A model generated the notes under the pieces. The model did no database searches, was not told the DNA's origin, and saw nothing but the letters and a program-made list of their open reading frames with translations. From the NCBI GenBank assembly GCA_026705765.1, contig JAPPAB010000104.1:1-64000 (forward strand): 64,000 nucleotides of DNA, written 5' to 3'. Both the position numbers and the translations under genes were made by a program. Shown here in pieces: positions 16,936 through 25,127 of the stretch. Every line of letters starts with the position of its first letter. The first letter of the stretch is position 1. The stretch is from Gemmatimonadota bacterium. GTDB lineage: Bacteria > Latescibacterota > UBA2968.

Positions 16936-17898
16936 TCATAAGTGCGCCAGTTTGAAAGCGTCGAATACTTCATCGGGCAATGGTTTTAATACAGCAGCTA
17001 CGTTCATTTCCAACTGTTCAATGTTCATCATGCCAATTGGATTGCCATGTATTCGAGCTTCTCGCAGGCAAAATTGTAGAGCGAGTTGGAGCATATCAAC
17101 ATTTTGCGATTTACACCAGAGCCGGATATTTTCAGCCTGGTGATGATCCTCCTTCCATTCCTGTCGGGGGACAAACGACGCAACGGGTAAACCCGTTAGC
17201 CAACCTCTAAAAATAGACCAGGCGTTGAGTACCCCGATGTCATGCGCTGCTGCCGCTGGCAGAATATCATCCGCTGCATTTTGGCGAAGCAGATTGTAAT
17301 CAGAGTAGGTCAAAAGGACATCAACCCGCCCTGATTCAATGGCTTTCAAATGAAAGGGAGGGTGGTGCATGCCATAGCCGATAAAATCTACCAGACCGCG
17401 ATCTCGGGCTTGTTCCAGACCTTCGAGGATACCGCCCGGTGCAAGGGATGGTTCGACAGGCCAGGGGCCGTGAACGAGTAGCGCATCGAAGCGGTCAATT
17501 TCTAAGCATTTGAGTTGATCTTCAATATCTGGCAGCACGCGATCTGACGAATAATCAGCGATTTCTGATGCATATTCAGGATCTCCTTTTCCAAAGAGAC
17601 CCCATTGACCACTACCGTGACAACATATTCGGCCAGTGATGATTAAATCCTCTCGTTTGATTGCGTTTTGCTTGATTGCCAACCCTATTTTGCGTAGCGA
17701 ATCTCCATAGCATCGAGCGCAGTCAAAGTGATTGACACCTAACTCTATAGCGCGTAGCATGAGCCTTATGGCAGTTTCATCACTTACGTGGCCGAACCGA
17801 TTGCCAAATCCATCACTTCCAAAGGCAATTACCGGGATGGACAATTCCGTTTTTCCCCAACGTCGTCGTGGACAGCAACCATCTTTCAGGATATCCAT
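16936..17898 (-). CDS. Aldo/keto reductase lacking the catalytic Lys
   Basis: A 320-residue TIM-barrel oxidoreductase-like protein. The Asp and Tyr of the tetrad are in NHFDCARCYGDS, and a His is in LLVHGPWP. Where active members have a Lys (T-K), this protein reads IITGRICC, so the tetrad appears incomplete. GGAGG at 17904-17908 supports the start at 17898; an upstream in-frame ATG at 17967 would be translated through a terminator hairpin and is rejected. The leader carries a strong terminator-like hairpin just ahead of the ribosome binding site, which suggests attenuation. Confidence 0.75.
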   Translation of the reverse strand: MDILKDGCCPRRRWGKTELSIPVIAFGSDGFGNRFGHVSDETAIRLMLRAIELGVNHFDCARCYGDSLRKIGLAIKQNAIKREDLIITGRICCHGSGQWGLFGKGDPEYASEIADYSSDRVLPDIEDQLKCLEIDRFDALLVHGPWPVEPSLAPGGILEGLEQARDRGLVDFIGYGMHHPPFHLKAIESGRVDVLLTYSDYNLLRQNAADDILPAAAAHDIGVLNAWSIFRGWLTGLPVASFVPRQEWKEDHHQAENIRLWCKSQNVDMLQLALQFCLREARIHGNPIGMMNIEQLEMNVAAVLKPLPDEVFDAFKLAHL

Positions 17899-17912
17899 AG
17901 GCACCTCCAAAT

Positions 17913-17946
17913 AAAAAAGGCCACAGCATCCAATTGTGCAGTGGCC
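17913..17946 (-). terminator. Terminator-like hairpin in the leader of the aldo/keto reductase gene
   Basis: On the minus strand GGCCAC-T-GCA, an eight-base loop, then TGC-T-GTGGCC is followed by TTTTTT and then the GGAGG of the reductase gene. Nine paired bases plus a U tract fit a Rho-independent terminator placed directly before a start codon. Farther upstream (18073-18079) is a second AAGGAGG in the loop of a TTACAAG...CTTGTGTAA hairpin followed by very short reading frames. The rest of 17947-18168 shows no gene. Confidence 0.6.
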
Positions 17947-18168
17947 GACGCAATAAAAAAACGCCATTCAAAGCGAATAGCGCAACCTGTTGTTTCTGTT
18001 CGATTCTCGTTCGTGGCATACGCATGCCTCTCCCTCATAGAGGAACCGTCATCATTTTACACAAGCGCATCACCTCCTTGTAAAAATGCAAGCGTTTCTT
18101 CAATTTCAGCCTAAACTCTTTCTTACTTTATACCCAAGAGGGATGCACTTTTGGATCAATCTCAAGAA

Positions 18169-18227
18169 AAGGACATGGTTTTCATAGCCACGAAACCGGA
18201 TGGTTAGAACCCGCATTCGGCTAACAA
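18169..18227 (+). pseudogene. 3'-end remnant of a DERDLYTG-type methyltransferase
   Basis: The segment matches 15734-15792, which are the last codons, the stop and about 20 downstream bases of the methyltransferase at 14966-15772. Roughly 53 of 59 bases agree. Only the tail is present; the preceding 40 bases do not continue the match clearly. It lies 21 bases before the next gene's ATG. Confidence 0.75.
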
Positions 18228-18248
18228 AAGCAGACAGAGTGAGACACC

Positions 18249-19064
18249 ATGCACCGACTTAACAGTAAAGAAACCGCGTCAATTCGCCCTCATTTTGACA
18301 CGCCCAACCTCCGCCTCGTTGTAGATAGCATTATCGATGGCAAAACCCCTGCCAGAGTCTGGGCAGACGATCCAGCTACCCCGAGGACCGTATTAGTCTG
18401 GGAAGGCCGGTGTATCTACCTCGTAGGAGACTTTGAAGGCGTTGAAGCCTACAAAGGGCTGCGAGAGATCTTCTCGACTGAAATTCAGTTAGAGGGTCAG
18501 TCGAGAGAACTCGGGTTCTTCAAGCTCTACTATTCACCAGATGCCTGGAGCCTCCGGCTGGAGAAGATTTTCGGCCCGCTCTCGCACACGAACGTGGAAA
18601 GACGGATTTACTGCTCTGTTCGGGACAGCTCATCGAGAATTGACGTCCCATCGCCCCCGCTGAAGCTCAGGCAGATCGACGCCCAATTGCTCCAAAGTGA
18701 CTTTGCACACATTAGCGCGGTCAAAGACGAGATCCTGGGAGGCTGGCCATCCCTTGAAATATTTCTCGACCAGGGATTCGGCTTTGCGATGCTCGATGGA
18801 AATTCTGTTGTCTGTTGGTGTACAGCAGAATACGTGAGCGAAGGCAAGTGCGGCATAGGCATCGAGACGATTGAAGCATACGAGAAAAGGGGCATTGCCA
18901 CTGCGGTGGCTGGAGAGTTTGTCAGGTACGCCCTCGCTTCTGGAATAAATCCCTACTGGGACTGTTGGGCAAGCAACATACCGTCAATCAGGGTGGCAGA
19001 AAAGGTGGGGTTCGCCGACAGACACGACTACGAGATCGCAATTGGCACATTCGGCGACGGATAG
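18249..19064 (+). CDS. GNAT acetyltransferase (PF12746-type, zwittermicin-resistance-like)
   Basis: A 271-residue two-part acetyltransferase. The N-terminal 130 residues form a substrate-side domain (PHFDTPNLRLVVDSIIDG, VWADDPATPRTVLVW). A C-terminal GNAT fold follows with the acetyl-CoA loop IETIEAYEKRGIATAVAGEFVRYAL (about residues 208-232) and a late NIPSIRVAEKVGF. This arrangement is found in PF12746 proteins, some of which acetylate antibiotics. The same layout appears at 50241. The substrate is not known; the enzyme acts in the cytosol. Confidence 0.8.
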   Translation: MHRLNSKETASIRPHFDTPNLRLVVDSIIDGKTPARVWADDPATPRTVLVWEGRCIYLVGDFEGVEAYKGLREIFSTEIQLEGQSRELGFFKLYYSPDAWSLRLEKIFGPLSHTNVERRIYCSVRDSSSRIDVPSPPLKLRQIDAQLLQSDFAHISAVKDEILGGWPSLEIFLDQGFGFAMLDGNSVVCWCTAEYVSEGKCGIGIETIEAYEKRGIATAVAGEFVRYALASGINPYWDCWASNIPSIRVAEKVGFADRHDYEIAIGTFGDG

Positions 19065-19098
19065 AGGGTCACACGACACATAAATGGAGAGCCATGCG

Positions 19099-19323
19099 AT
19101 GACTTTTCTAAGATGGATTATTGCGGCAAATTTGATTGCCTAACCTGCAACATACTTTGCTATGGGATGGTGGCTAAATAATTTCGCTTACCGGATTGGC
19201 CTCAGCCCAGAGATACTTCTGTTGGGCAGTTTGCTCGCCTTGACTGTTGCGGGCCTGGCCATCAGCTATCAGTGTGTGAAGACAGCTATCGTAAACCCCG
19301 TAGAAATTATACGAAATGAGTGA
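19099..19323 (+). pseudogene. C-terminal fragment of an FtsX/MacB-type ABC permease
   Basis: The translated frame from ATG 19099 gives the last about 75 residues of an FtsX-like permease: FLRWIIAANLIA-stop-PATYFAMGWWLNNFAYRI, then a transmembrane helix LLLGSLLALTVAGLAISY and the typical tail ...AIVNPVEIIRNE. The stop (TAA at 19138-19140) replaces the Trp usually found at this place. The several hundred residues of the rest of the permease and its ATPase partner are absent, so this is an inert fragment. Confidence 0.8.
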
Positions 19324-19362
19324 GCATCTAATACAGTGTTTTGCACATTTCGACGCTGAGGA

Positions 19363-20379
19363 TTGACCTTGCTATTCGAATACTTGGACTTTCGAGAAGT
19401 TGATAGAGAAGAGCAAATCAGAAGGTGTGACTCATCAGCGCGTAAGGCGTTGGCATTGTTTGGCATCACCAACTACAAGATCCAGGCTGTACAAAACTTC
19501 TTGGGTGAGAACAAGTGGAGAGTGGACTGCGACTCAGGTCCATACCTGCTAATCATGAGCTATCCGGTCAAGCTCTGGGATTTCGCACCCTCAGTGGCGT
19601 ATCTTGAATCACAGCTTCTGTGGATGCTATATCTGGAGGAGGAAGTCGGTGTTACTCTGCAAACGCCCCAGCGAAATGAGGAGGGCGAACTTGTATCAAC
19701 CGTGCGGTTGCTGGATGGGGATCTTCAGTGTGCACTTCTGAAATGGGTGGAAGGCGAGGCTGTATCCATGACTTCGTTGAAGGATGCTGAAAATATCGGA
19801 AAGCTGAGTGCAAGGATACATGAAGGCACCCAGAAGTGGAAGCCCGAAAGAGAGATTGTACGGAGACAATGGAATTTGAAAGCGATGGAGGAAAGCTCAG
19901 AAAGGCTAAAGCGGCTCTTCTCCTTAGGCCGAATCGAACCGAATCGATTCTCCATTATCGAGGGTTGTATGAACAAAGTTCTCCAGATGTGGCAAGGTGC
20001 GGATGGACTGAAGTGTTCAATTACCCATCAGGATTATCACCCGGGCAACTGCCTTAAGCAAGAGAGAGACTACAGGCCCATTGACTTTGAAGGATCAGGC
20101 GTGTGCCCACAGCTTTGGGATCTTGCGCTTACTTTAGGATACTGGAGGCGTAAAAACCTCTTTGGTAATACCGAAAAGTGCCTCAATGGGTACACTTCCA
20201 TCATACCCCTTCAATCACGTCACATTGAACTACTGGAAGCCTTCGTAGTAGGCTCGATTGTGTGCAAGGCTTGGGCGAAGTTGGAAGACGATCCGAGTCT
20301 GAGCTTCAAACAATTCGATAGATACAACCAATCGATATTCGCGCCGTTCCTCTCAGGCAAGCCATTCTTGACTGGGTAG
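19363..20379 (+). CDS. Aminoglycoside-phosphotransferase-fold kinase (APH family)
   Basis: A 338-residue small-molecule kinase with the APH/choline-kinase catalytic loop HQDYHPGN (about residues 222-229) and the metal-binding PIDFEG (about 238-243). The N-lobe has LGENKWRVDCDSGPYLL. Such enzymes phosphorylate a hydroxyl of an antibiotic, amino alcohol or homoserine. It starts at TTG; GAGG at 19358-19361 fits TTG 19369 better than 19363, so the first two residues are uncertain. It follows the broken permease fragment. Confidence 0.85.
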   Translation: MTLLFEYLDFREVDREEQIRRCDSSARKALALFGITNYKIQAVQNFLGENKWRVDCDSGPYLLIMSYPVKLWDFAPSVAYLESQLLWMLYLEEEVGVTLQTPQRNEEGELVSTVRLLDGDLQCALLKWVEGEAVSMTSLKDAENIGKLSARIHEGTQKWKPEREIVRRQWNLKAMEESSERLKRLFSLGRIEPNRFSIIEGCMNKVLQMWQGADGLKCSITHQDYHPGNCLKQERDYRPIDFEGSGVCPQLWDLALTLGYWRRKNLFGNTEKCLNGYTSIIPLQSRHIELLEAFVVGSIVCKAWAKLEDDPSLSFKQFDRYNQSIFAPFLSGKPFLTG

Positions 20380-20414
20380 ATCGTTAGAAACCAGTTTGCT
20401 GGAGAACATCATCT

Positions 20415-21197
20415 ATGACGCGATCCAAACGAGAACATCTGGAGATGAACCGCGCCGCATGGGAAGCGTGCCATCGCGGCTGGTTCGAAGCCAGCACCAA
20501 CAAACCGCGATACTACGCACAATACCGAAACCGCGAGCACGACTTCGATCAGGACGAGTTGGACATGCTCGGCGATGTGCGTGGCCTCGACGTGCTCGTG
20601 TTGAGCTGTGCTGGAGACGCCAGTCAGGTCTTTTCTCTGAGCATCCTCGGCGCCAACGTTTGGGGATGTGACTTCAGCGCGACGGCGATTGAGTTGGCAA
20701 AAGAGAACGCTCTCAAGGTGGACCTCGATGTCACCTTCTTTGTCGATGACTCCCAACGTTTGGCGACGGTCGAGGCCAATCGATTCGATCTGGTCTATGC
20801 GGACTACAACTTCTGGATGTATGAAGACCTACAGACGGCGTGCCGGAACTGGTGTCGCGTACTCCGGCCGGGCGGACGACTCGTCTTGCGGGAAATGCAT
20901 CCGATTTCAGCCTGGACCCTCAACAGCGAGGATGGCAGGACCTGGACGGTAAATCGGGTGTATGGCGACCGTACCCCGGAGTATTCTCAATGCAATGAGA
21001 GTTCCGGTCCCTACCAGTATGGAAACCAGGATCTGGTCGCTGTCGAGTTTCCGCACACCCTGGCGGACATCTTGAACGCGGTTTTCGCCTCGGGCCTGAT
21101 CGTAGAGCGGATGCTGGAGCGGACGGATGAGGAGGTCCGGGGCTCCGGACGGGGAACGCTGCCATCCGACTTTTTCGTATCAGCGCGGAAGCCGTAA
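20415..21197 (+). CDS. Class I SAM-dependent methyltransferase
   Basis: A 260-residue methyltransferase of the type with an altered motif I: GLDVLVLSCAGDAS at about residues 57-70 instead of a glycine-rich ExGxGxG. It is followed by GCDFSATAIELA and the motif III region CRVLRPGGRLVLREMHP. The C-terminal part DILNAVFASGLIVERMLER is typical of the family. Its TAA overlaps the ATG of the MFS transporter, so translation is likely coupled. A methylated product exported by that transporter is possible, but this is inference. Confidence 0.85.
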   Translation: MTRSKREHLEMNRAAWEACHRGWFEASTNKPRYYAQYRNREHDFDQDELDMLGDVRGLDVLVLSCAGDASQVFSLSILGANVWGCDFSATAIELAKENALKVDLDVTFFVDDSQRLATVEANRFDLVYADYNFWMYEDLQTACRNWCRVLRPGGRLVLREMHPISAWTLNSEDGRTWTVNRVYGDRTPEYSQCNESSGPYQYGNQDLVAVEFPHTLADILNAVFASGLIVERMLERTDEEVRGSGRGTLPSDFFVSARKP

Positions 21198-22507
21198 TGA
21201 GTCCGTCCGAGAGAGGGCCACAACCCGTGAAGAGAGTATTTCAAATGAGTAGAGCATCTGAGGGCGGCCTCTTTCGGCTGGCGCGCTCCAATTCTGACTT
21301 TGCCAAGCTCTGGAGCAGCGTCACTATTTCGGATCTTGGCTCTTCTGTCACCAACCTTGCGCTTCCCCTTGTTGCAGTAATAACGCTTCAGGTTGGCGCG
21401 AAGGAAATGGGATTCCTCAACGCGGCAACGCATCTTCCAGTACTGCTCTTCGCCCTCCTGGCTGGTGTCTGGATTGATCGAGCCAAACGAAAGCCCATAC
21501 TGGTCGCGAGTGCGTTCGGACAGGGATTGATCATAGGTCTGGTCCCCGCAGCAACTCTGCTTGGCTGGCTATCCATAGAGTTGCTATATATTGTGGCTTT
21601 TATAAGTGGTACACTCGCGATGATGTACGTCCTTGCCTCAACATCGTTTTTGCCTTCCATCGTGAAACGGAAAGATCTGGTCGAGGGGAATGCCCGACTT
21701 CAGCTAAGCACTTCGACAACGAATGTAGCAGGACCCGGAGCAGCTGGATACCTTGTCGATATTCTCGGTGCACCGTTGGCAATACTTGTGGATTCAGTCT
21801 CGTACTTCTTATCTGGTCTATTCCTATTGAGGATCCGATTTGATGAATCTGATAATATCAGGACCAGGATGGACCAAAGGGTGATAGCTGCCATTAAGGA
21901 GGGAATATCGACCCTATTCAGTCACCCTATTCTGAGAGCCATGACTATCGGGACTGCTCTTGCAAGTGCAGCAGGTGCTGTACAACATACAGTTTGGACA
22001 CTTTTTCTTGTTCGCACCCTGGACATTACTCCGATCTGGCTGGGAATCATCGGATCTGTTGCAGGAGGTGCCTCGATTATCGGGGCCCTATCCGCTGTTC
22101 CACTTGCAAAGCGGATGGGTGCAGGCTGGTTGATGATTATTGCGTTGCTACTTGAGGGCATTGCGATGGGCGTGCTTCCTTTCGCAGGCCACTTCGGTTG
22201 GATGAAGCTCCCAGCCGTCATTGCTATCCAGGCAGTCTTTAGCCTGGCCTTGACCCTCTTCAGCATAAGCCAGATTAGCCTGAGGCAAGCAGTGACTCCA
22301 GATAGACTGTTAGGTAGAATCAATGCCACCAGGCGTCTTGTCGTATTCGGAATAATTCCGATTGCGGCATTGTCAGGTGGCTACCTTGGTGAAACTTTTG
22401 GCTGGGAGGCAACACTGTTGATTTCAGCTGCTATAATGATGGTGGCTTTTACCTACTTGATATTGTCATCAGTTCGCGTCTCACCTGAAGCGGTTGTGAC
22501 AGAATAG
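21197..22507 (+). CDS. MFS transporter
   Basis: A 436-residue inner-membrane protein with about 12 hydrophobic segments. It starts with FAKLWSSVTISDLGSSVTNLALPLV, has the loop 2-3 motif GVWIDRAKRKP, and NLIVLSV-like late helices (SAAIMMVAFTYLIL). The profile fits the enterobactin-exporter/macrolide-efflux branch (MFS_3). It probably exports a small molecule using the proton gradient. The ATG overlaps the stop of the upstream methyltransferase by one base. Confidence 0.85.
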   Translation: MSPSERGPQPVKRVFQMSRASEGGLFRLARSNSDFAKLWSSVTISDLGSSVTNLALPLVAVITLQVGAKEMGFLNAATHLPVLLFALLAGVWIDRAKRKPILVASAFGQGLIIGLVPAATLLGWLSIELLYIVAFISGTLAMMYVLASTSFLPSIVKRKDLVEGNARLQLSTSTTNVAGPGAAGYLVDILGAPLAILVDSVSYFLSGLFLLRIRFDESDNIRTRMDQRVIAAIKEGISTLFSHPILRAMTIGTALASAAGAVQHTVWTLFLVRTLDITPIWLGIIGSVAGGASIIGALSAVPLAKRMGAGWLMIIALLLEGIAMGVLPFAGHFGWMKLPAVIAIQAVFSLALTLFSISQISLRQAVTPDRLLGRINATRRLVVFGIIPIAALSGGYLGETFGWEATLLISAAIMMVAFTYLILSSVRVSPEAVVTE

Positions 22508-22545
22508 GCAAGTCAGTCCTTTCGATCTTACTATTAGAGGTGAAA

Positions 22546-23610
22546 ATGCCATTATCAGAAGAAGATGAAAATCTATTAGAGAATACGCTAAATAGTGTTT
22601 CGCTGACGAATTCAACTGGATACTCCCAAGTCGATCAGATAATACAGGGAGTCATCGGTATCTTCGAGCGAATATTTCCCGATAGAATCTGCAGTTATTA
22701 TCTCGTGGGCAGCTATGCAAATGGCACGGCTATCTCGACCAGCGATCTTGATATACATCCTCTGTTTAAAGGAGGATACAGCAAAAAAGAAAGAAGCAAA
22801 GCGCGTCAAATTGGCTGGTTATGTGATTTGATGACGCCCATCGAACTGGGGATTTCTCCTAAAGATGATCGGCAACCAGTAGGCTATAATGGTATTTTCA
22901 AACTCATAGGTCGTTTGGTATATGGGGAAGAAGTGAGAGATACATTTCCGATTCCTTCGGTTGACGAATATATCCGAAATTGTATGAATGTAATCAATCA
23001 GAAAGATATTCGCGACCGGGAGGTTCTTATCTATCCACTGGACTTCCCCGATCCAGAAGGTGAGTTCTTCGGATATGATCAGAGGGAAGTCTATTCACTC
23101 AATGGCGCACAGTATCCAAAAGGTACCAAAGACCTAATTGCACTCTTGTATCAAATTATTATCCCTATTGTCGCCATCGAAACACATTCATATGTGCTTG
23201 GTAAAAGTGAAGCATTTCAACTTTATAGGAACCACATCAATGATGCTTGGGCAGATTTTTTGACCGATATATGGGAAACCTGTAGAACGCAATGGGAGTA
23301 TTGCATTCCTGAAGAAGCACATGCAAAGCAAAAATTGCGAAGTATATGTGAAAAAGTATTGGAACTTGAGAACCACTATTTATTGATTTACAGAGATTTC
23401 TGGCTCAAAAAGTTAAATGATACATCAAGTCTGCCGCAAGCCCTGTTTCGCTTCACAGATGTTATTTACCCAGATGATGAAGTTCTCAATGCTTTAAAGG
23501 CATTCGAGCATTCTAATGAAAGGTGGATGCATATCGCGAATGATACGATTGAAAGGATTGAATGTTGCCGACAAGACGTAACCTTGTGCAGTGAGGCGAA
23601 ACGTGAGTAA
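22546..23610 (+). CDS. Nucleotidyltransferase-fold protein (streptomycin/kanamycin NTase-like)
   Basis: A 354-residue protein with a polymerase-beta-type nucleotidyltransferase site: GSYANGTAISTSDLDI (about residues 56-71), where GS and DxD bind the nucleotide and two metals. A long helical C-terminal domain follows (residues about 150-350), as in aminoglycoside adenylyltransferases. Target unknown. GAGG precedes ATG 22546; a GTG two codons upstream is less likely. The gene is AT-richer than its neighbours, which suggests a separate origin. It overlaps the next methyltransferase by eight bases. Confidence 0.8.
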   Translation: MPLSEEDENLLENTLNSVSLTNSTGYSQVDQIIQGVIGIFERIFPDRICSYYLVGSYANGTAISTSDLDIHPLFKGGYSKKERSKARQIGWLCDLMTPIELGISPKDDRQPVGYNGIFKLIGRLVYGEEVRDTFPIPSVDEYIRNCMNVINQKDIRDREVLIYPLDFPDPEGEFFGYDQREVYSLNGAQYPKGTKDLIALLYQIIIPIVAIETHSYVLGKSEAFQLYRNHINDAWADFLTDIWETCRTQWEYCIPEEAHAKQKLRSICEKVLELENHYLLIYRDFWLKKLNDTSSLPQALFRFTDVIYPDDEVLNALKAFEHSNERWMHIANDTIERIECCRQDVTLCSEAKRE

Positions 23611-24340
23611 TGAGTGGTGGACCACCTTTTTTTCTGGAAACTGGCTCGACGTTCAAAGAAACATGCGAGCAGAGCGTACCTCAGAAGAGGTAAACTTTCT
23701 GGTGCGCGTGCTCAATTTGAAGCCAGGATGTCGGGTTCTCGATGTGCCGTGTGGCAATGGCAGATTGGCGATTCCGCTGGCTGAGAGAGGCTATAAAGTA
23801 ACCGGCGTTGACATTACAACCGTCCTTCTTCAAGAGGCGCAATCCGCTTCACAAGGAGCGAATCCTGGTCTTGAGCTTGTTGAGATGGATATGAGGGATC
23901 TGTCCTGGATTGAGACATTTGATGCAGCATTCTGTTTTTGGGGAAGTTTCGGATACTTCGACGACGACGGAAATAGGCGATTCCTCGAGGCAGTGCATCG
24001 AACGCTCAAGACTGGTTCGAAATTTGCTCTGGATATTCCCAACGTCGCTGAAACAATACTCCCAAGACTCCAGCTTCGCAGTTGGAGCAAAGTAGGTGAA
24101 ACAACTGTCCTGGAGGACATAAAATACAGACACACGGAGAGCCGGATTGATACTGAATGGACTCTGGTTGCGAACGGAATTTCCGAGACGAAGACAAGCT
24201 CCATGCAGGTCTATGGATTTCGAGAGTTGACATTCCTCTTTTCCGAGGTAGGTTTCGAGGTGTGCGATACTTTTTCGTCACTGGATTGCGAGCCCTATGA
24301 GCTGGGCAGACGTGCATACTTCATAGTGAGAAAAATGTAA
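23603..24340 (+). CDS. Class I SAM-dependent methyltransferase
   Basis: A 245-residue methyltransferase with motif I DVPCGNG at residues 47-53, GVDITTVLLQEA at strand 2, and VHRTLKTGSKFALDIPN as the motif III strand. The AFCFWGSFGYFDDDGNRRFLE segment is typical of small-molecule methyltransferases. GTG 23603 with GAGG at 23592-23595 is the best start; the longer frame from 23591 has no ribosome binding site. It overlaps the upstream nucleotidyltransferase gene by eight bases, indicating translational coupling. Confidence 0.8.
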   Translation: MSNEWWTTFFSGNWLDVQRNMRAERTSEEVNFLVRVLNLKPGCRVLDVPCGNGRLAIPLAERGYKVTGVDITTVLLQEAQSASQGANPGLELVEMDMRDLSWIETFDAAFCFWGSFGYFDDDGNRRFLEAVHRTLKTGSKFALDIPNVAETILPRLQLRSWSKVGETTVLEDIKYRHTESRIDTEWTLVANGISETKTSSMQVYGFRELTFLFSEVGFEVCDTFSSLDCEPYELGRRAYFIVRKM

Positions 24341-24360
24341 CTTTGAAAATAGATCGACTT

Positions 24361-24455
24361 CGGCTAACAACACGGTGTTCCGCTGCGGTGCTGGTGGCGC
24401 CTTGGCCTACGACAACCCGCTTTGTGGGTTCGCAAACCGGCATAACGTTATACGC
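24361..24455 (+). other. attC-like hairpin (integron recombination-site-like)
   Basis: The left edge CGGCTAAC-AACA-CGGTGTTCCGC and the right edge CGCAAACCGGCATAAC-GTTATACGCC are imperfectly complementary (TAAC/GTTA outer boxes, CGGT-TT-CG inner boxes) with about 45 bases between them. That is the layout of an integron attC site (R'' L'' ... L' R'). It sits between the methyltransferase stop and the GNAT start. The right edge box GTTATACGC is exactly complementary to GCGTATAAC at 24974, just after the GNAT gene. Confidence 0.4.
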
Positions 24456-24483
24456 CAGCAGGAAAATCTATGGAGCTGTTCTG

Positions 24484-24957
24484 ATGCAATTCTACATTGA
24501 ACCATTGGATCAATCAAATGCTGAGAAAATTGCTTCATGGCATTATGAGGATGAATACGCCTTTTATGATCCTGAAGCGGATCCCGAAGATTTAGCAGAG
24601 CTTCTTAATCCTGCTCTTCGGGGCGAGTCCATGTTCGCTGTTCGAGATGGCGCAGGCGAATTAGTGGGGTTCTTTGCGTTCCAGAACAAAGAAGGCGTAG
24701 TGATTTTTGGTTTAGGACTTCATCCAGATCTAACGGGTAAAGGTTTAGGGGCAGATTTTGTTCGCGCAGGTTTGGTTTTTGCACAATCTCGATTCTCACC
24801 GAAAACCATCCAACTTCATGTTGCGGCTTTCAATAAACGAGCAATCAAGGTATATAAACGAGTTGGTTTTAGGGAAGTTGAACACTATATGAATAGGACA
24901 AATGGAGGCGAGTTCGACTTCATCCGAATGGAATTGATAGATGGGCTAAACCAGTAG
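24484..24957 (+). CDS. GNAT N-acetyltransferase
   Basis: A 157-residue acetyltransferase: MQFYIEPLDQSNAEKIASWHYEDEYAFYD, then the acetyl-CoA-binding GLGLHPDLTGKGLGADFVRAG (about residues 78-98) and the NKRAIKVYKRVGF motif. GGAG at 24472-24475 supports ATG 24484; the longer frame from 24343 would run through the attC-like hairpin and is not used. The gene is flanked on both sides by hairpins with matching edge boxes, so it has the form of a single integron cassette. Confidence 0.85.
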   Translation: MQFYIEPLDQSNAEKIASWHYEDEYAFYDPEADPEDLAELLNPALRGESMFAVRDGAGELVGFFAFQNKEGVVIFGLGLHPDLTGKGLGADFVRAGLVFAQSRFSPKTIQLHVAAFNKRAIKVYKRVGFREVEHYMNRTNGGEFDFIRMELIDGLNQ

Positions 24958-24973
24958 AGTTGAATTTCTGCCA

Positions 24974-25058
24974 GCGTATAACAGCACGGTTATGAGCGCA
25001 GGTTGTTTTTTGTGTGATAAAAAACATAAGGGCGCAAAAGTAACCGAGAACTACACCC
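24974..25058 (+). other. attC-like long hairpin
   Basis: GCGTATAAC at 24974-24982 starts a long imperfect hairpin. CGGTTA (24987) pairs with TAACCG (25041), GCGC (24995) with GCGC (25032), and TTGTTTTTT (25003) with AAAAAACATAA (25019). The left edge matches the complement of the right edge box of the hairpin at 24361. A clear GTTRRRY box at the far end is missing (GAACTAC is seen), so the site may be decayed. Confidence 0.35.
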
Positions 25059-25127
25059 CATTCACATAAACCAATAGATGGGTACGATTATGGGATACAG
25101 GCCCTGATGAAAAGGTATTGAAAGCCT

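Noticed and set aside
17813-18025. A 70-codon minus-strand frame overlapping the aldo/keto reductase start
   Set aside because: It runs through the terminator hairpin and the reductase coding start; its translation has no family pattern.
24343-24483. N-terminal extension of the GNAT gene
   Set aside because: It would translate the attC-like hairpin; the GNAT domain starts at 24484.
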